Shown here: piece after piece, positions 50,844-59,856 of the stretch
Layout of the letters: each line of letters opens with the position of its first letter
Position numbering within the stretch: the first letter of the stretch is position 1
NCBI RefSeq assembly: GCF_031843945.1
Contig: NZ_JAVTJJ010000011.1
Coordinates: forward strand, 61,917 to 125,916
Source: Paracidovorax sp031843945
Lineage (GTDB): Bacteria; Pseudomonadota; Gammaproteobacteria; Burkholderiales; Burkholderiaceae_C
Reading direction: 5' to 3'
DNA: 64,000 nucleotides
Notes under the pieces: generated by a model
What the model saw: only the letters and a program-made list of their open reading frames with translations
The model's database searches: none
What the model was told of the DNA's origin: nothing
Program-made: the position numbers and the translations under genes

Positions 50844-53800
50844 ATGACCCAGGGACTGATCCGCATCCACGGCGCGCGCCAGCACAATCTCAAGGACATC
50901 GATCTCGACATCCGCACCGGCGAGCTGACCGTGGTGACAGGCCCCAGCGGCTCGGGCAAGTCCAGCCTGGTGTTCGACACGCTCTACGCCGAAGGCCAAC
51001 GCCGCTACGTGGAAACCTTCAGCGCATACGCGCGCCAGTTCCTCGACCGCATGGACAAACCGGCCGTGGACAAGGTCGAGGGCGTGCCGCCGGCCATCGC
51101 CATCGACCAGACCAACCCCGTCCGCTCGTCGCGATCCACCGTGGGCACGATGACCGAGCTGAACGATCACCTGAAGCTGCTGTTCGCCCGCGCCGGCCAG
51201 CTGTTCGACAAGCAGACCGCGCTGCCGGTGCGCCACGATTCGCCCGACAGCATCTATGCCGAACTCCAGCGGCGCTGCGCCGAGTCGGGCGATCCGCGCG
51301 TGGTGCTGACCTTCCCGGTCGAATTACCCGCCAACACCTCGGCCGAACAGGTCGAGCAGTGGTTGTCCGCCAGCGGCTTCACCAAGGTGCAGGCCGAGCG
51401 TGAGCAGGGCGGGCGCAAGCTGCTCGATGTGGTGGCCGACCGCTTCCGGCTGGCCAAAGCCGAGCGCGCCCGCGTGGTCGAGGCCATCGAGGTCGCGCTC
51501 AAGCGCGGCACCGGGCGATTGAACGTGTATGTACTCCCCCCGACCGTTCAACCTGAGCTTGTCGAAGGCCGGGACAGCGTTTCGACCCCTTCGACAGGGC
51601 TCAGGACAGGCAGCTCAACGCGAACGGAGGCGACACCCGAACTCTGGAAGTTCTCCACCGGCCTGCATTCGCCCGAGAGCGACCTGCGCTACAGCGAGCC
51701 CATGCCGTCGATGTTCTCGTTCAATTCGGCCGTGGGCGCCTGCGACACCTGCCGCGGCTTCGGGCGGGTGATCGGCGTCGACTACGGCCTGGTCATTCCG
51801 AACGACAAGCTCACGCTGCGCGCCGGTGCCGTCAAGACCATCCAGACACCGGCCTGGAAAGAGGCGCAGGACGACCTCATGCGCCATGCCGAGTCGGCCG
51901 GCATTCCGCGCGACACGCCCTGGTACAAGCTGACCGACGACCAGAAGCAGTGGGTGATCGGCGGCACCCCCGGCTACAAGGAAGGCAACTGGAACAAGCA
52001 GTGGTACGGCATCAAGCGCTTCTTCGAATACCTGGAGAGCAAGGCCTACAAGATGCACATCCGCGTGCTGCTGTCCAAGTACCGCAGCTACACGCCGTGC
52101 CCCACCTGCGGCGGCGCGCGCCTGAAGACCGAGAGCCTGCTCTGGCGCATCGGCAGCAAGGCCGCGGCCGATGCCGTGGTCGAGCCCGCGCGCCGCTTCA
52201 TGCCGCAGGGCGTGCAATGGAGCCGCGCGCAGCTCGAAGCTTTGCCCGGCCTCACGCTGCACGACCTGATGCTGCTGCCCATCGACCGGCTGCGCCGCTT
52301 CTTCGCGCAGATGGGCGATGAAGTGGTTGCTCCTGTTTTGATAGCTGCTGGCGCTTATGTATCAAGCGCTGGAGGCCAAAAAGACCTTGAAACGGTGGCG
52401 GCGGCACCCGTTCAGGCCGCCAACGCTGGCGACGCCCAGGCGCTGAAGCTGCTGCACGAAGAGATCACCACGCGCCTGAAGTACCTGTGCGACGTCGGCA
52501 TCGGCTACCTCACGCTCGACCGGCAAAGCCGCACGCTCAGCGGCGGCGAGGTGCAGCGCATCAACCTGACGACCGCGCTGGGCACCTCGCTGGTCAACAC
52601 GCTCTTCGTGCTGGACGAGCCCAGCATCGGCCTGCACCCGCGCGACATGCACCGCATCACCGAGGCCATGCTGCGCCTGCGCGACGCCGGCAACACGCTG
52701 GTGGTGGTCGAACACGACCCGGCCGTCATGCTGGCGGCCGACCGCGTGATCGACATGGGCCCGGGCCCCGGCGAGCGCGGCGGCTACATCGTCTTCGACG
52801 GAACCACGGCCGACCTGCGCCGCGCCGACACCCTGACCGGCGTGTACCTGAGCGGCGCCAAGCAGATCACCTCGGGCATCAAGCGCATGGTGACCGACGC
52901 CACGCCGCGCCTCATTCTGGAAGGCGCGCGCGAGCACAACCTGCAGAACGTGTCGGTCGACTTTCCGCTGCAGCGGCTGGTCACCGTCACCGGCGTCAGC
53001 GGCTCGGGCAAGTCCACGCTGATCCAGGACGTGCTGGCGCCCGCGCTGCTGCGCCACTTCGGCAAGGCGACTGAGACGCCCGGCACGCACGACCGCCTGC
53101 TGGGCGCCGACCACCTGGGCGACGTCGTCTTCGTGGACCAGTCGCCCATCGGCAAGACCGCGCGCTCCAACCCTGTCAGCTACGTGGGCGCGTGGGACGC
53201 CGTGCGCGAGCTGTTCGCCGTGGCGCCGCTCGCGCGCCAGCGTGGCTACACCGCGTCCAAGTTCAGCTTCAACTCGGGCGACGGGCGCTGCCCCACCTGC
53301 GGCGGCTCGGGCTTCGAGCACGTGGAGATGCAGTTTCTCTCCGACGTGTACCTGCGCTGCCCCGATTGCGACGGCAAACGCTACCGGCCCGAGATTCTGG
53401 AAGTGACCATCGACCGCGGCGGCCGCATGGTGAACGTGGCCGACGTGCTCGACCTGACGGTGAGCGAGGCCGCTGCCGCCTTCGCGCAAGACCGCGACGT
53501 GATCCGCGCGCTGCAGCCTATCGTGGATGTGGGGCTGGAATACGTGAAGCTCGGCCAGCCCGTGCCCACGCTCTCGGGCGGCGAGGCGCAGCGCCTGAAG
53601 CTCGCCGGCTTTCTCGCCGAAGCCGCCAAGAGCGCCAGCAGCAGCCGCCAGCCGCTGGCGCGCAAGGGCACGCTGTTCCTCTTCGACGAGCCCACCACCG
53701 GCTTGCACTTCGACGATATCGCCAAGCTGATGCGTGCGCTGCGCAAGCTGCTGGACGCCGGCCATTCGCTCATCGTTATCGAGCACAACCTGGACGTGAT

Positions 53801-56795
53801 CCGCGCCAGCGACTGGCTGATCGACCTGGGGCCGGAGGGCGGCGACGCCGGCGGCCTGGTGGTGGCCGAGGGCACGCCCGAAGACGTGCGCCAGCACCGC
53901 ACGTCGCACACCGGCGCCGCGCTGCGCGACTACGAGCTGGCGCTGGGCGAGGGCGGCCATTCGGTGCACGAAAAGGCGGCGGTGCTACGAAAAGAGAAGC
54001 TGTCCGCGCCCGGCTACCAAGCGCCAGCGGCCAAAAACGCCATTGAAATCATCAACGCCAAAGAGCACAACCTGAAGAACCTGTCGGTGGACATTCCGCG
54101 CGGCAAGTTCAATGTGGTAACGGGCGTGTCGGGCTCGGGCAAGTCCACGCTGGCGTTCGACATTCTGTTCAACGAAGGGCAGCGCCGCTACCTCGAATCA
54201 CTGAACGCCTACGCCCGCAGCATCGTGCAGCCGGCCGGCCGGCCGGAGGTGGACGCGGTGTACGGCATTCCGCCCACGGTGGCCATCGAGCAGCGCCTGT
54301 CGCGCGGCGGCCGCAAGAGCACGGTGGGCACGACGACCGAGGTGTGGCACTTTTTGCGACTGCTCTACGTGAAGCTGGGCGTGCAGCATTGCATCCACGA
54401 CGGCGCCGCCGTGCAGCCGCAAACGGCAGACAGCATCGCCGCGCAGCTGCTCACGCAGTTCAAGGGCCAGCACATCGGCCTGCTGGCGCCGCTGGTGATG
54501 AACCGCAAGGGCGTCTACACCGAGCTGGCCGACTGGGCGCGCCCGCGCGGCTACACGCATCTGCGGGTGGACGGCAACTTCCTGCCCACTACCGGCTTTC
54601 CGCGCATCGACCGCTTCAAGGAGCACACCATCGAGCTGCCCGTGGCCAGCCTGGACGTGTCGCCCGCCAACGAGGCCGAACTGCGCGCCGCGCTGGCCCG
54701 CACGCTGGAGCACGGCAAGGGCGTGGTGCACGTGCTGAGCAGCCTGGACGGCCTGAAAGACGCCATGCTCGCCAGCCAGCCCACGGCGGGCATCGGCCGG
54801 CTGCAGGCTTTTTCGACCAAGCGCGCCTGCCCCATCTGCGCGACGAGCTACGCCGAGCTGGACCCGCGCCTCTTTTCGTACAACAGCAAGCACGGCTGGT
54901 GCCCCGACTGCGTGGGCACGGGCGTGAAGCTGACCAAAGAGCAACGCAAGGTGTTCGACGATTCCGTGCAGGACGACAAGGAAAAAGGCCGCGAGCAGAC
55001 ATTTGCCGAACCCGACGCCGACGACGTGGAAGGCCTGGCCTGCCCCACCTGCCAGGGCACGCGCCTGAACCCCATCGCCCGCGCCGTGCTGTTCGCCGGC
55101 ACGCCGGTGACCGAGGTCGCACGCCTGGCGGTGTCCGAAGTGCGGCAGTGGATCGAGGGGCTGCAACTGTCGGGCCGGCAAGCGGAGATCGCCCGCGACC
55201 TGGTGCCGGAGATCAAGAGCCGGCTCGAATTTTTGGAAGAAGTGGGGCTGTCGTACCTCACGCTCGACCGGGGCGCGCCCACGCTCTCGGGCGGCGAGGC
55301 GCAGCGCATTCGCCTGGCCGCGCAACTGGGCAGCAACCTGCAGGGCGTGTGCTACGTGCTGGACGAGCCCACCATCGGCCTGCATGCGCGCGACAACCAG
55401 ATCCTGCTGAACGCGCTGCACAAGCTGGGCGAGAAGGGCAACACGCTGGTGGTGGTGGAGCACGACGAAGACACCATTCGCCGCGCCGACCACATCATCG
55501 ACATCGGCCCCAGCGCCGGCAAGCGCGGCGGGCGGCTGGTGGCGCAGGGCACGGTGGCCGACATCCAGGCGGCGGAAGATTCGCAGACCGGCCGCTACCT
55601 GCTGCACGCCATGCGCCACCCGCTGCAGGCGCGCCGCGATGTGTTTGCTATGAAAGATGTAGCTGATAGCGCCCGTCCATCAAGCGCTAGAGGCCAAAAA
55701 GACCATGAACCTGAAACGGTTGTTCAGCCCGCGCACTGGCTGACCGTGCTGGGCGCTCATCTGCACAACCTGCAGCAGGTCACCACGCGCGTGCCGCTGA
55801 ACCGGCTGGTGGCGGTCACAGGCGTCAGCGGCTCGGGCAAATCGACCCTGGCGCGTGACGTGCTGCTGGCCAACGTGCAGGCCTGGGTGCAGCAGCGATC
55901 CACCAAGGCCGGCCGCGACGCGATGGATGCCGGCAAGGCGCCCGCGCTGGTCGGCTGCACGGGCCTGGCCGGCTTCGAGACCATCGACCGCGTGCTGGAG
56001 GTCGACCAGACGCCCATCGGCAAGACGCCGCGCAGTTGCCCCGCGACCTACATCGGCTTCTGGGACACCATCCGTAAGCTGTTCACCGAAACGCTGGAAG
56101 CCAAGGCGCGCGGCTACGCGGCCGCGCGCTTCAGTTTCAACACCGGCGAAGGCCGTTGCCCGATCTGCGAAGGCCAGGGCATCCGCACCATCGCCATGAG
56201 CTTTCTGCCCGACGTGAAGGTGCCGTGCGAAGCCTGCCATGGCGCGCGCTTCAATCCCGAAACACTGGCGGTCACCTGGCGCGGCAAGAGCATCGGCGAC
56301 GTGCTGCAGATGGAAGTGGACGAGGCGGTGCAGTTCTTCGCCAGCATGCCCAGCATCGCGCACCCGCTGCAGTTGCTCAAAGACGTGGGCCTGGGCTACC
56401 TCACGCTCGGCCAGCCCAGTCCCACGCTGTCGGGCGGCGAGGCGCAACGCATCAAGCTCGTCACTGAACTGACGAAGGTGCGCGACGAGATCGGCCGGCG
56501 CGGGCAGAAGGCGCCGCACACGCTCTACGTGCTCGACGAGCCCACCGTCGGACTGCACATGGCCGACGTGCACAAGCTCATCCAGGTGCTGCACCGGCTG
56601 GTGGCGGGCGGCCACAGCGTGGTCGTCATCGAGCACGACCTGGATGTCATCGCCGAGGCCGACTGGATCATCGACCTGGGGCCGGAAGGCGGCAAGGAAG
56701 GCGGCCGCATCGTGGCGGCGGCCACGCCGGAAGAGGTGGTGCGGCTGGGCACGCATACGGGCAAGGCATTGGGGCCGGTGCTGGCGCGCGCCTGA
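50844..56795 (+). CDS. uvrA: Double-length UvrA with four ABC ATPase domains
   Basis: A 1983-residue protein built as two tandem UvrA units. Walker A motifs start at about residues 33 (GPSGSGKS), 717, 1094 and 1660 (GVSGSGKS). LSGGE signatures occur in RTLSGGEVQRINL, PTLSGGEAQRLKL, PTLSGGEAQRIRLAAQLGSN and PTLSGGEAQRIKL, each followed by VLDEPxIGLH or FDEPTTGLH. Zinc-finger cysteines are present in both halves (CPTCGGARL, CPTCGGSGF, CPICATSYAEL, CPICEGQGI). Single UvrA is about 950 residues, so this is a fusion of two paralogues, probably for damage recognition in nucleotide excision repair or drug resistance. Three repeat-derived segments lie in frame: residues about 234-261 (TTCGACAGG palindrome), 495-517 (copy J) and 1601-1625 (copy K). 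Start at ATG 50844. No LexA box is seen. Confidence 0.95.
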   Translation: MTQGLIRIHGARQHNLKDIDLDIRTGELTVVTGPSGSGKSSLVFDTLYAEGQRRYVETFSAYARQFLDRMDKPAVDKVEGVPPAIAIDQTNPVRSSRSTVGTMTELNDHLKLLFARAGQLFDKQTALPVRHDSPDSIYAELQRRCAESGDPRVVLTFPVELPANTSAEQVEQWLSASGFTKVQAEREQGGRKLLDVVADRFRLAKAERARVVEAIEVALKRGTGRLNVYVLPPTVQPELVEGRDSVSTPSTGLRTGSSTRTEATPELWKFSTGLHSPESDLRYSEPMPSMFSFNSAVGACDTCRGFGRVIGVDYGLVIPNDKLTLRAGAVKTIQTPAWKEAQDDLMRHAESAGIPRDTPWYKLTDDQKQWVIGGTPGYKEGNWNKQWYGIKRFFEYLESKAYKMHIRVLLSKYRSYTPCPTCGGARLKTESLLWRIGSKAAADAVVEPARRFMPQGVQWSRAQLEALPGLTLHDLMLLPIDRLRRFFAQMGDEVVAPVLIAAGAYVSSAGGQKDLETVAAAPVQAANAGDAQALKLLHEEITTRLKYLCDVGIGYLTLDRQSRTLSGGEVQRINLTTALGTSLVNTLFVLDEPSIGLHPRDMHRITEAMLRLRDAGNTLVVVEHDPAVMLAADRVIDMGPGPGERGGYIVFDGTTADLRRADTLTGVYLSGAKQITSGIKRMVTDATPRLILEGAREHNLQNVSVDFPLQRLVTVTGVSGSGKSTLIQDVLAPALLRHFGKATETPGTHDRLLGADHLGDVVFVDQSPIGKTARSNPVSYVGAWDAVRELFAVAPLARQRGYTASKFSFNSGDGRCPTCGGSGFEHVEMQFLSDVYLRCPDCDGKRYRPEILEVTIDRGGRMVNVADVLDLTVSEAAAAFAQDRDVIRALQPIVDVGLEYVKLGQPVPTLSGGEAQRLKLAGFLAEAAKSASSSRQPLARKGTLFLFDEPTTGLHFDDIAKLMRALRKLLDAGHSLIVIEHNLDVIRASDWLIDLGPEGGDAGGLVVAEGTPEDVRQHRTSHTGAALRDYELALGEGGHSVHEKAAVLRKEKLSAPGYQAPAAKNAIEIINAKEHNLKNLSVDIPRGKFNVVTGVSGSGKSTLAFDILFNEGQRRYLESLNAYARSIVQPAGRPEVDAVYGIPPTVAIEQRLSRGGRKSTVGTTTEVWHFLRLLYVKLGVQHCIHDGAAVQPQTADSIAAQLLTQFKGQHIGLLAPLVMNRKGVYTELADWARPRGYTHLRVDGNFLPTTGFPRIDRFKEHTIELPVASLDVSPANEAELRAALARTLEHGKGVVHVLSSLDGLKDAMLASQPTAGIGRLQAFSTKRACPICATSYAELDPRLFSYNSKHGWCPDCVGTGVKLTKEQRKVFDDSVQDDKEKGREQTFAEPDADDVEGLACPTCQGTRLNPIARAVLFAGTPVTEVARLAVSEVRQWIEGLQLSGRQAEIARDLVPEIKSRLEFLEEVGLSYLTLDRGAPTLSGGEAQRIRLAAQLGSNLQGVCYVLDEPTIGLHARDNQILLNALHKLGEKGNTLVVVEHDEDTIRRADHIIDIGPSAGKRGGRLVAQGTVADIQAAEDSQTGRYLLHAMRHPLQARRDVFAMKDVADSARPSSARGQKDHEPETVVQPAHWLTVLGAHLHNLQQVTTRVPLNRLVAVTGVSGSGKSTLARDVLLANVQAWVQQRSTKAGRDAMDAGKAPALVGCTGLAGFETIDRVLEVDQTPIGKTPRSCPATYIGFWDTIRKLFTETLEAKARGYAAARFSFNTGEGRCPICEGQGIRTIAMSFLPDVKVPCEACHGARFNPETLAVTWRGKSIGDVLQMEVDEAVQFFASMPSIAHPLQLLKDVGLGYLTLGQPSPTLSGGEAQRIKLVTELTKVRDEIGRRGQKAPHTLYVLDEPTVGLHMADVHKLIQVLHRLVAGGHSVVVIEHDLDVIAEADWIIDLGPEGGKEGGRIVAAATPEEVVRLGTHTGKALGPVLARA
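51544..51627. repeat. TTCGACAGG-type palindromic repeat inside uvrA
   Basis: CCTGAGCTTGTCGAAGG (51552-51568) and CCTTCGACAGGGCTCAGG (51588-51605) are near-perfect inverted arms, flanked by CCGTTC at the left end and GAACGG at the right. The whole unit is 84 bases, exactly 28 codons, encoding VQPELVEGRDSVSTPSTGLR without a stop. It belongs to a palindromic repeat class often intergenic in Proteobacteria and distinct from the other repeat family here. Confidence 0.85.
52327..52395 (+). repeat. Dispersed two-hairpin repeat, copy J inside uvrA
   Basis: It reads TTGCTCCTGTTTTGATAGCT, GCTGGCGCTTATGTATCAAG, CGCTGGAGGCCAAAAAGACC, TTGAAACGG. It is in frame and encodes VAPVLIAAGAYVSSAGGQKD. The inner arms GCGCTT and AAGCGC frame a short loop. 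Confidence 0.88.
55644..55719 (+). repeat. Dispersed two-hairpin repeat, copy K inside uvrA
   Basis: It reads TTTGCTATGAAAGATGTAGC, TGATAGCGCCCGTCCATCAA, GCGCTAGAGGCCAAAAAGAC, CATGAACCTGAAACGG. It is in frame, encoding FAMKDVADSARPSSARGQKD, and its tail GACCATGAACC is shared with copy A. It is separated from copy J by 3.2 kb of coding sequence. Confidence 0.88.
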
Positions 56796-56912
56796 ATTCC
56801 GCCTGAGGCGGGTGCGGCAGTCTGTCCGACAGGGCTGCCGGCCGCTCACCGACAGGGCGGGGCAGGGCCCGCTTCTACGATGGCGGCACGTCTTTGCGCG
56901 CCACGCGCGCCG

Positions 56913-56934
56913 TGAGCGTCCTTCGGGGCGCTCA
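56913..56934 (+). repeat. Nine-bp UUCG-loop hairpin between uvrA and pyrC
   Basis: TGAGCGTCC-TTCG-GGGCGCTCA folds into a nine-pair stem with one G-U pair and a C(UUCG)G loop. No T-run follows. It lies 118 bases after uvrA and 32 bases before a true terminator. Confidence 0.6.
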
Positions 56935-56965
56935 TCACACACCCCTCCCCTCCATCGGGGTTTGC

Positions 56966-57000
56966 CCCCGGGCGCCTTCCAAGGCGACCCGGGGTTTTTT
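56966..57000 (+). terminator. Intrinsic terminator downstream of uvrA
   Basis: CCCCGGGCGCCTT pairs with AAGGCGACCCGGGG (one mismatch, tiny loop) and is followed by TTTTTT, 26 bases before the pyrC start. It separates uvrA from pyrC transcription. Confidence 0.9.
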
Positions 57001-57025
57001 ATGGGCGGTGGGAGAATGCGGCCCC

Positions 57026-58090
57026 ATGACCGCCGCCTCACCATCCCACTCCAACCCCGACACCCTGACCATCACCCGCCCCGACGACTGGCACCTGCAC
57101 GTGCGGGACGGCGAGGCGCTGCGCACCGTGGTGCCGCACACGGCCGTGCAGTTCGGCCGCGCGATCATCATGCCCAACCTGCGCCCGCCGGTCACCACCG
57201 CCGCGCAGGCCACCGCGTACCGCGACCGCATCCAGGCCGCCGTGCCGGCCGGCACGGCGTTCGAGCCGCTGATGACGCTGTACCTCACCGACAACTTGCC
57301 GGCCGACGAGATCGCCCGCGCCAAGGAGGCCGGGGTGGTCGCCGCCAAGCTGTACCCGGCCGGCGCCACCACCAACAGCGATGCCGGCGTGACCGACCTG
57401 CGCAAGACCTACGCCACGCTCGAGGCCATGCAGAAGGCCGGCCTGCTGCTGCTGGTGCACGGCGAGGTGACCAGCAGCGACATCGACCTGTTCGACCGCG
57501 AGGCCGTGTTCATCGAGCAGCAGCTCATTCCGCTGCGCCGCGACTTCCCCGAGCTGAAGATCGTCTTCGAGCACATCACGACGAAAGACGCCGCGCAGTA
57601 CGTGCGCGAAGCCGGCGCCTTCACCGCCGCCACCATCACCGCGCACCACCTGCTGTACAACCGCAACGCCATCTTCACCGGGGGCGTGCGGCCGCACTAC
57701 TACTGCCTGCCGGTGCTCAAGCGCGAAACGCACCGCGTGGCGCTGGTCGAGGCCGCCACCAGCGGCAGCGACCGGTTCTTTCTGGGCACCGACAGCGCGC
57801 CGCACCCCGCGCACCTGAAGGAACATGCCAGCGGCTGCGCCGGCTGCTACACCGCCCACGCCGCCATCGAGATGTACGCCGAAGCCTTCGACAACGCCGG
57901 CGCGCTGCACCATTTGGAAGGCTTCGCGAGCTTCCACGGCCCGGCCTTCTACGGCCTGCCGCGCAACGAAGGCACCATCACCCTGCGCCGCGAATCGTGG
58001 ACGCCGCCGGACAGCTTTGCCTTCGGCGAGGCGGAGTTGAAACCCCTTCGCTCGGGCGAGGCATTGCCTTGGCGCGTGGTGGCAAGCTGA
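57026..58090 (+). CDS. pyrC: Dihydroorotase, class II
   Basis: Cyclises carbamoyl-aspartate to dihydroorotate in pyrimidine synthesis. The 354-residue metallo-amidohydrolase has PDDWHLHVRDGEAL near residues 17-30 (zinc HxH), IIMPNLRPPVTT, the carbamylated Lys region AAKLYPAGATTNSDAGV near residues 106-122, the metal His in LVHGEV, KIVFEHITTKDAAQYV, ITAHHLLYNRNAIFTG with the second His pair, and the catalytic Asp in FFLGTDSAPHP near residues 251-261. Length and motif order match the class II (E. coli PyrC) form. The ATG at 57026 follows the uvrA terminator closely, so its promoter must lie in the short gap or inside uvrA. Confidence 0.95.
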   Translation: MTAASPSHSNPDTLTITRPDDWHLHVRDGEALRTVVPHTAVQFGRAIIMPNLRPPVTTAAQATAYRDRIQAAVPAGTAFEPLMTLYLTDNLPADEIARAKEAGVVAAKLYPAGATTNSDAGVTDLRKTYATLEAMQKAGLLLLVHGEVTSSDIDLFDREAVFIEQQLIPLRRDFPELKIVFEHITTKDAAQYVREAGAFTAATITAHHLLYNRNAIFTGGVRPHYYCLPVLKRETHRVALVEAATSGSDRFFLGTDSAPHPAHLKEHASGCAGCYTAHAAIEMYAEAFDNAGALHHLEGFASFHGPAFYGLPRNEGTITLRRESWTPPDSFAFGEAELKPLRSGEALPWRVVAS

Positions 58091-58120
58091 TTGCCTCAAT
58101 GCCAGTCAGTTGAGAAAAGT

Positions 58121-58146
58121 CCGTTCGGGCTGAGCCTGTCGAAGCC
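58121..58146. repeat. Half copy of the TTCGACAGG-type repeat after pyrC
   Basis: CCGTTCGGGCTGAGCCTGTC followed by GAAGCC is the left half of the unit seen in uvrA, with no matching right arm. It is intergenic and apparently degraded. Confidence 0.7.
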
Positions 58147-58255
58147 AGGGCACACGTGCCAAAGCTCTAGATCAGGCTCAAGGCGATTGGGTTTCACTGA
58201 CCGGCGTTGCGCTGATCGCCCCTAACTTTTCTTCACACCCCGTTGGGAGGTTTCC

Positions 58256-59098
58256 ATGTCGGCTGAACGCCAGTTGCGCATTGCCTTGCTCATCGACGCC
58301 GACAACGCGCCGGCCGAGAAGCTCGACGAGATCCTGACGGAGCTGTCCACGCTGGGGGAGATCAACATCCGCCGCGCATACGGCAACTGGACCAAGAGCG
58401 GCCTGAACGGCTGGCAGCAGCGGCTGCTGGAATTCGCCATTCGGCCCATGCAGCAGTTCGACTATTCCAGGCGCAAGAACGCGACCGACATGGCGATGAC
58501 CGTGGACGCGATGGAGTTGCTCTACACCGAGCAGCCCGACGCATTCGGCATCGTTTCATCGGACGCGGATTTCACCCCGCTGGTGATGCACCTGCGCAGC
58601 AAGGGCGCGGCGGTGTACGGCTTCGGCGCTGCGCAGACGCCGCAGCCCTTCGTCAACGCCTGTTCGCGCTTTCTCTATCTGGAGTCGCTGGGCAGCGAGG
58701 CAGAAGCCGAGCCTCGATTGGACAAGTCCGTGGTTGGAGCAGCAGACGCAGTGCCGGAAGACGCCGCCACGCCCAGCGGCTCTGCGCCCGGTGTGCCCGC
58801 GCAACCCGCCACGCTGCACGTGCCCACCGCGCAACTGCGGCAGGACACCCGCTTGCTGGCACTGCTGCGCGATGCAGCGCAGGCCGCTGCGGACGAAACC
58901 GGCTGGGCACGCGTGGGAGCGCTGGGCACCCAGATCAGCAACAAGACGCCGTTCGACGCGCGCAATTACGGCTACGGCACGCTCACCAAGCTGCTGGCCG
59001 CCACGCAGGCTTTCGACATCCGCGAAGAGGGCACATCGAAGGTGGCCGTGCGTGACAAGCGCGCAGCGCGCGGCGCAGCCGGGCCTGCAAGCGCTTGA
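58256..59098 (+). CDS. NYN-domain putative RNase with C-terminal OST-HTH domain
   Basis: A 280-residue protein. The N-terminal NYN/PIN-like domain (residues 7-140) has the acidic catalytic residues in LRIALLIDADNAPAEKLDEI, KNATDMAMTVDAMELLY and FGIVSSDADFTPLVMHLRSK. The C-terminal OST-HTH/LOTUS winged helix is visible at about residues 200-265 (LLALLRDAAQAAADETGWAR, FDARNYGYGTLTKLLAATQA) and is an RNA-binding module. The linker is Pro/Ala-rich. Proteins of this LabA-like group probably cleave or mark RNA, but the target is unknown. GGGAGG precedes the ATG. The stop overlaps a TTG start of the DUF3025 gene. Confidence 0.88.
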   Translation: MSAERQLRIALLIDADNAPAEKLDEILTELSTLGEINIRRAYGNWTKSGLNGWQQRLLEFAIRPMQQFDYSRRKNATDMAMTVDAMELLYTEQPDAFGIVSSDADFTPLVMHLRSKGAAVYGFGAAQTPQPFVNACSRFLYLESLGSEAEAEPRLDKSVVGAADAVPEDAATPSGSAPGVPAQPATLHVPTAQLRQDTRLLALLRDAAQAAADETGWARVGALGTQISNKTPFDARNYGYGTLTKLLAATQAFDIREEGTSKVAVRDKRAARGAAGPASA

Positions 59099-59856
59099 GT
59101 TCCACGCAGGCGCTTGCCGACATCGATTGGGCGCGGCCCTGGCTGGCCCCATACGCGGCATCCGGGCAGACGGTGGCGGCACGTGCCCTGGCCACGGGTT
59201 CGGTCGGCTCCGCGCTGGATGCGCAGGCGGCGCAAGCCCTGGGCGCGCATCTACCCCGGTTTCAGGGCGCTGACATGCCGCCCGGCCTGGCGTATGAGAG
59301 CTTCATCCACACCACCCGCACCGTCCCCACCCGCGACAACCTGCACGACTTCTTCAACGGCCTGATCTGGCTGCACTACCCGCAGACCAAACGCCTGCTG
59401 AACCAGTGGCAGGCCCAGGCCATCGCCGCCCAGGGCATTGGCGCGGTGCGCGGGCCCTTGCGGGACGCCATCACCGTGTTCGACGAAAACGGCGCCGTGC
59501 TGTTCGCACCGGCGGCGCTCTGCGATGCCTTGCGCGAGCGCGCGTGGCGGCGGCTCTTCGTGGACTTGCGGCCGCTGTGGGCCGAGGCCACCTTGCTGCT
59601 CTTCGGCCATGCGCTGCTCGAAAAGCTGGTGCAGCCGCGAAAACCCATCACGGCGCACGTCTACTGTGTGCAAGGCGCTATCGATTCCGTAGCGCAAGCC
59701 GATGCCTGGCTGGCGCGCACGCTCGATGCCGGGGCGTTCGCGGCCAAGCCGTTCAATCCCCTTCCCGTCCTGGGAGTGCCCGGCTGGTGGCCCGAAAACG
59801 AGAACTTTTGCTTCTATGATGACTCCCTCGTTTTCCGCAGCAGGCGCCCCGCATAA
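59095..59856 (+). CDS. DUF3025 family protein
   Basis: A 253-residue cytosolic protein. Family marks are YESFIHTTRTVPTRDNLHDFFNGLIWLHYPQTKRLLNQWQA, where HDFFNGLIW and FPxxK-type residues are conserved, ITVFDENGAVLF, and the C-terminal PLPVLGVPGWWPENENFCFYDD motif. The function is unknown. It starts with TTG at 59095-59097, overlapping the NYN stop (TTGA), so translation is coupled. The start is inferred from that overlap and from homology beginning within the first 25 residues. Confidence 0.82.
   Translation: MSSTQALADIDWARPWLAPYAASGQTVAARALATGSVGSALDAQAAQALGAHLPRFQGADMPPGLAYESFIHTTRTVPTRDNLHDFFNGLIWLHYPQTKRLLNQWQAQAIAAQGIGAVRGPLRDAITVFDENGAVLFAPAALCDALRERAWRRLFVDLRPLWAEATLLLFGHALLEKLVQPRKPITAHVYCVQGAIDSVAQADAWLARTLDAGAFAAKPFNPLPVLGVPGWWPENENFCFYDDSLVFRSRRPA

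Noticed and set aside
51544..51627. The inverted CCTGAGC..GCTCAGG unit in uvrA as a CRISPR repeat or plasmid origin element
   Set aside because: It is a single palindromic unit without spacers, and the half copy at 58121 lies 6.5 kb away; it fits a dispersed REP-like repeat.
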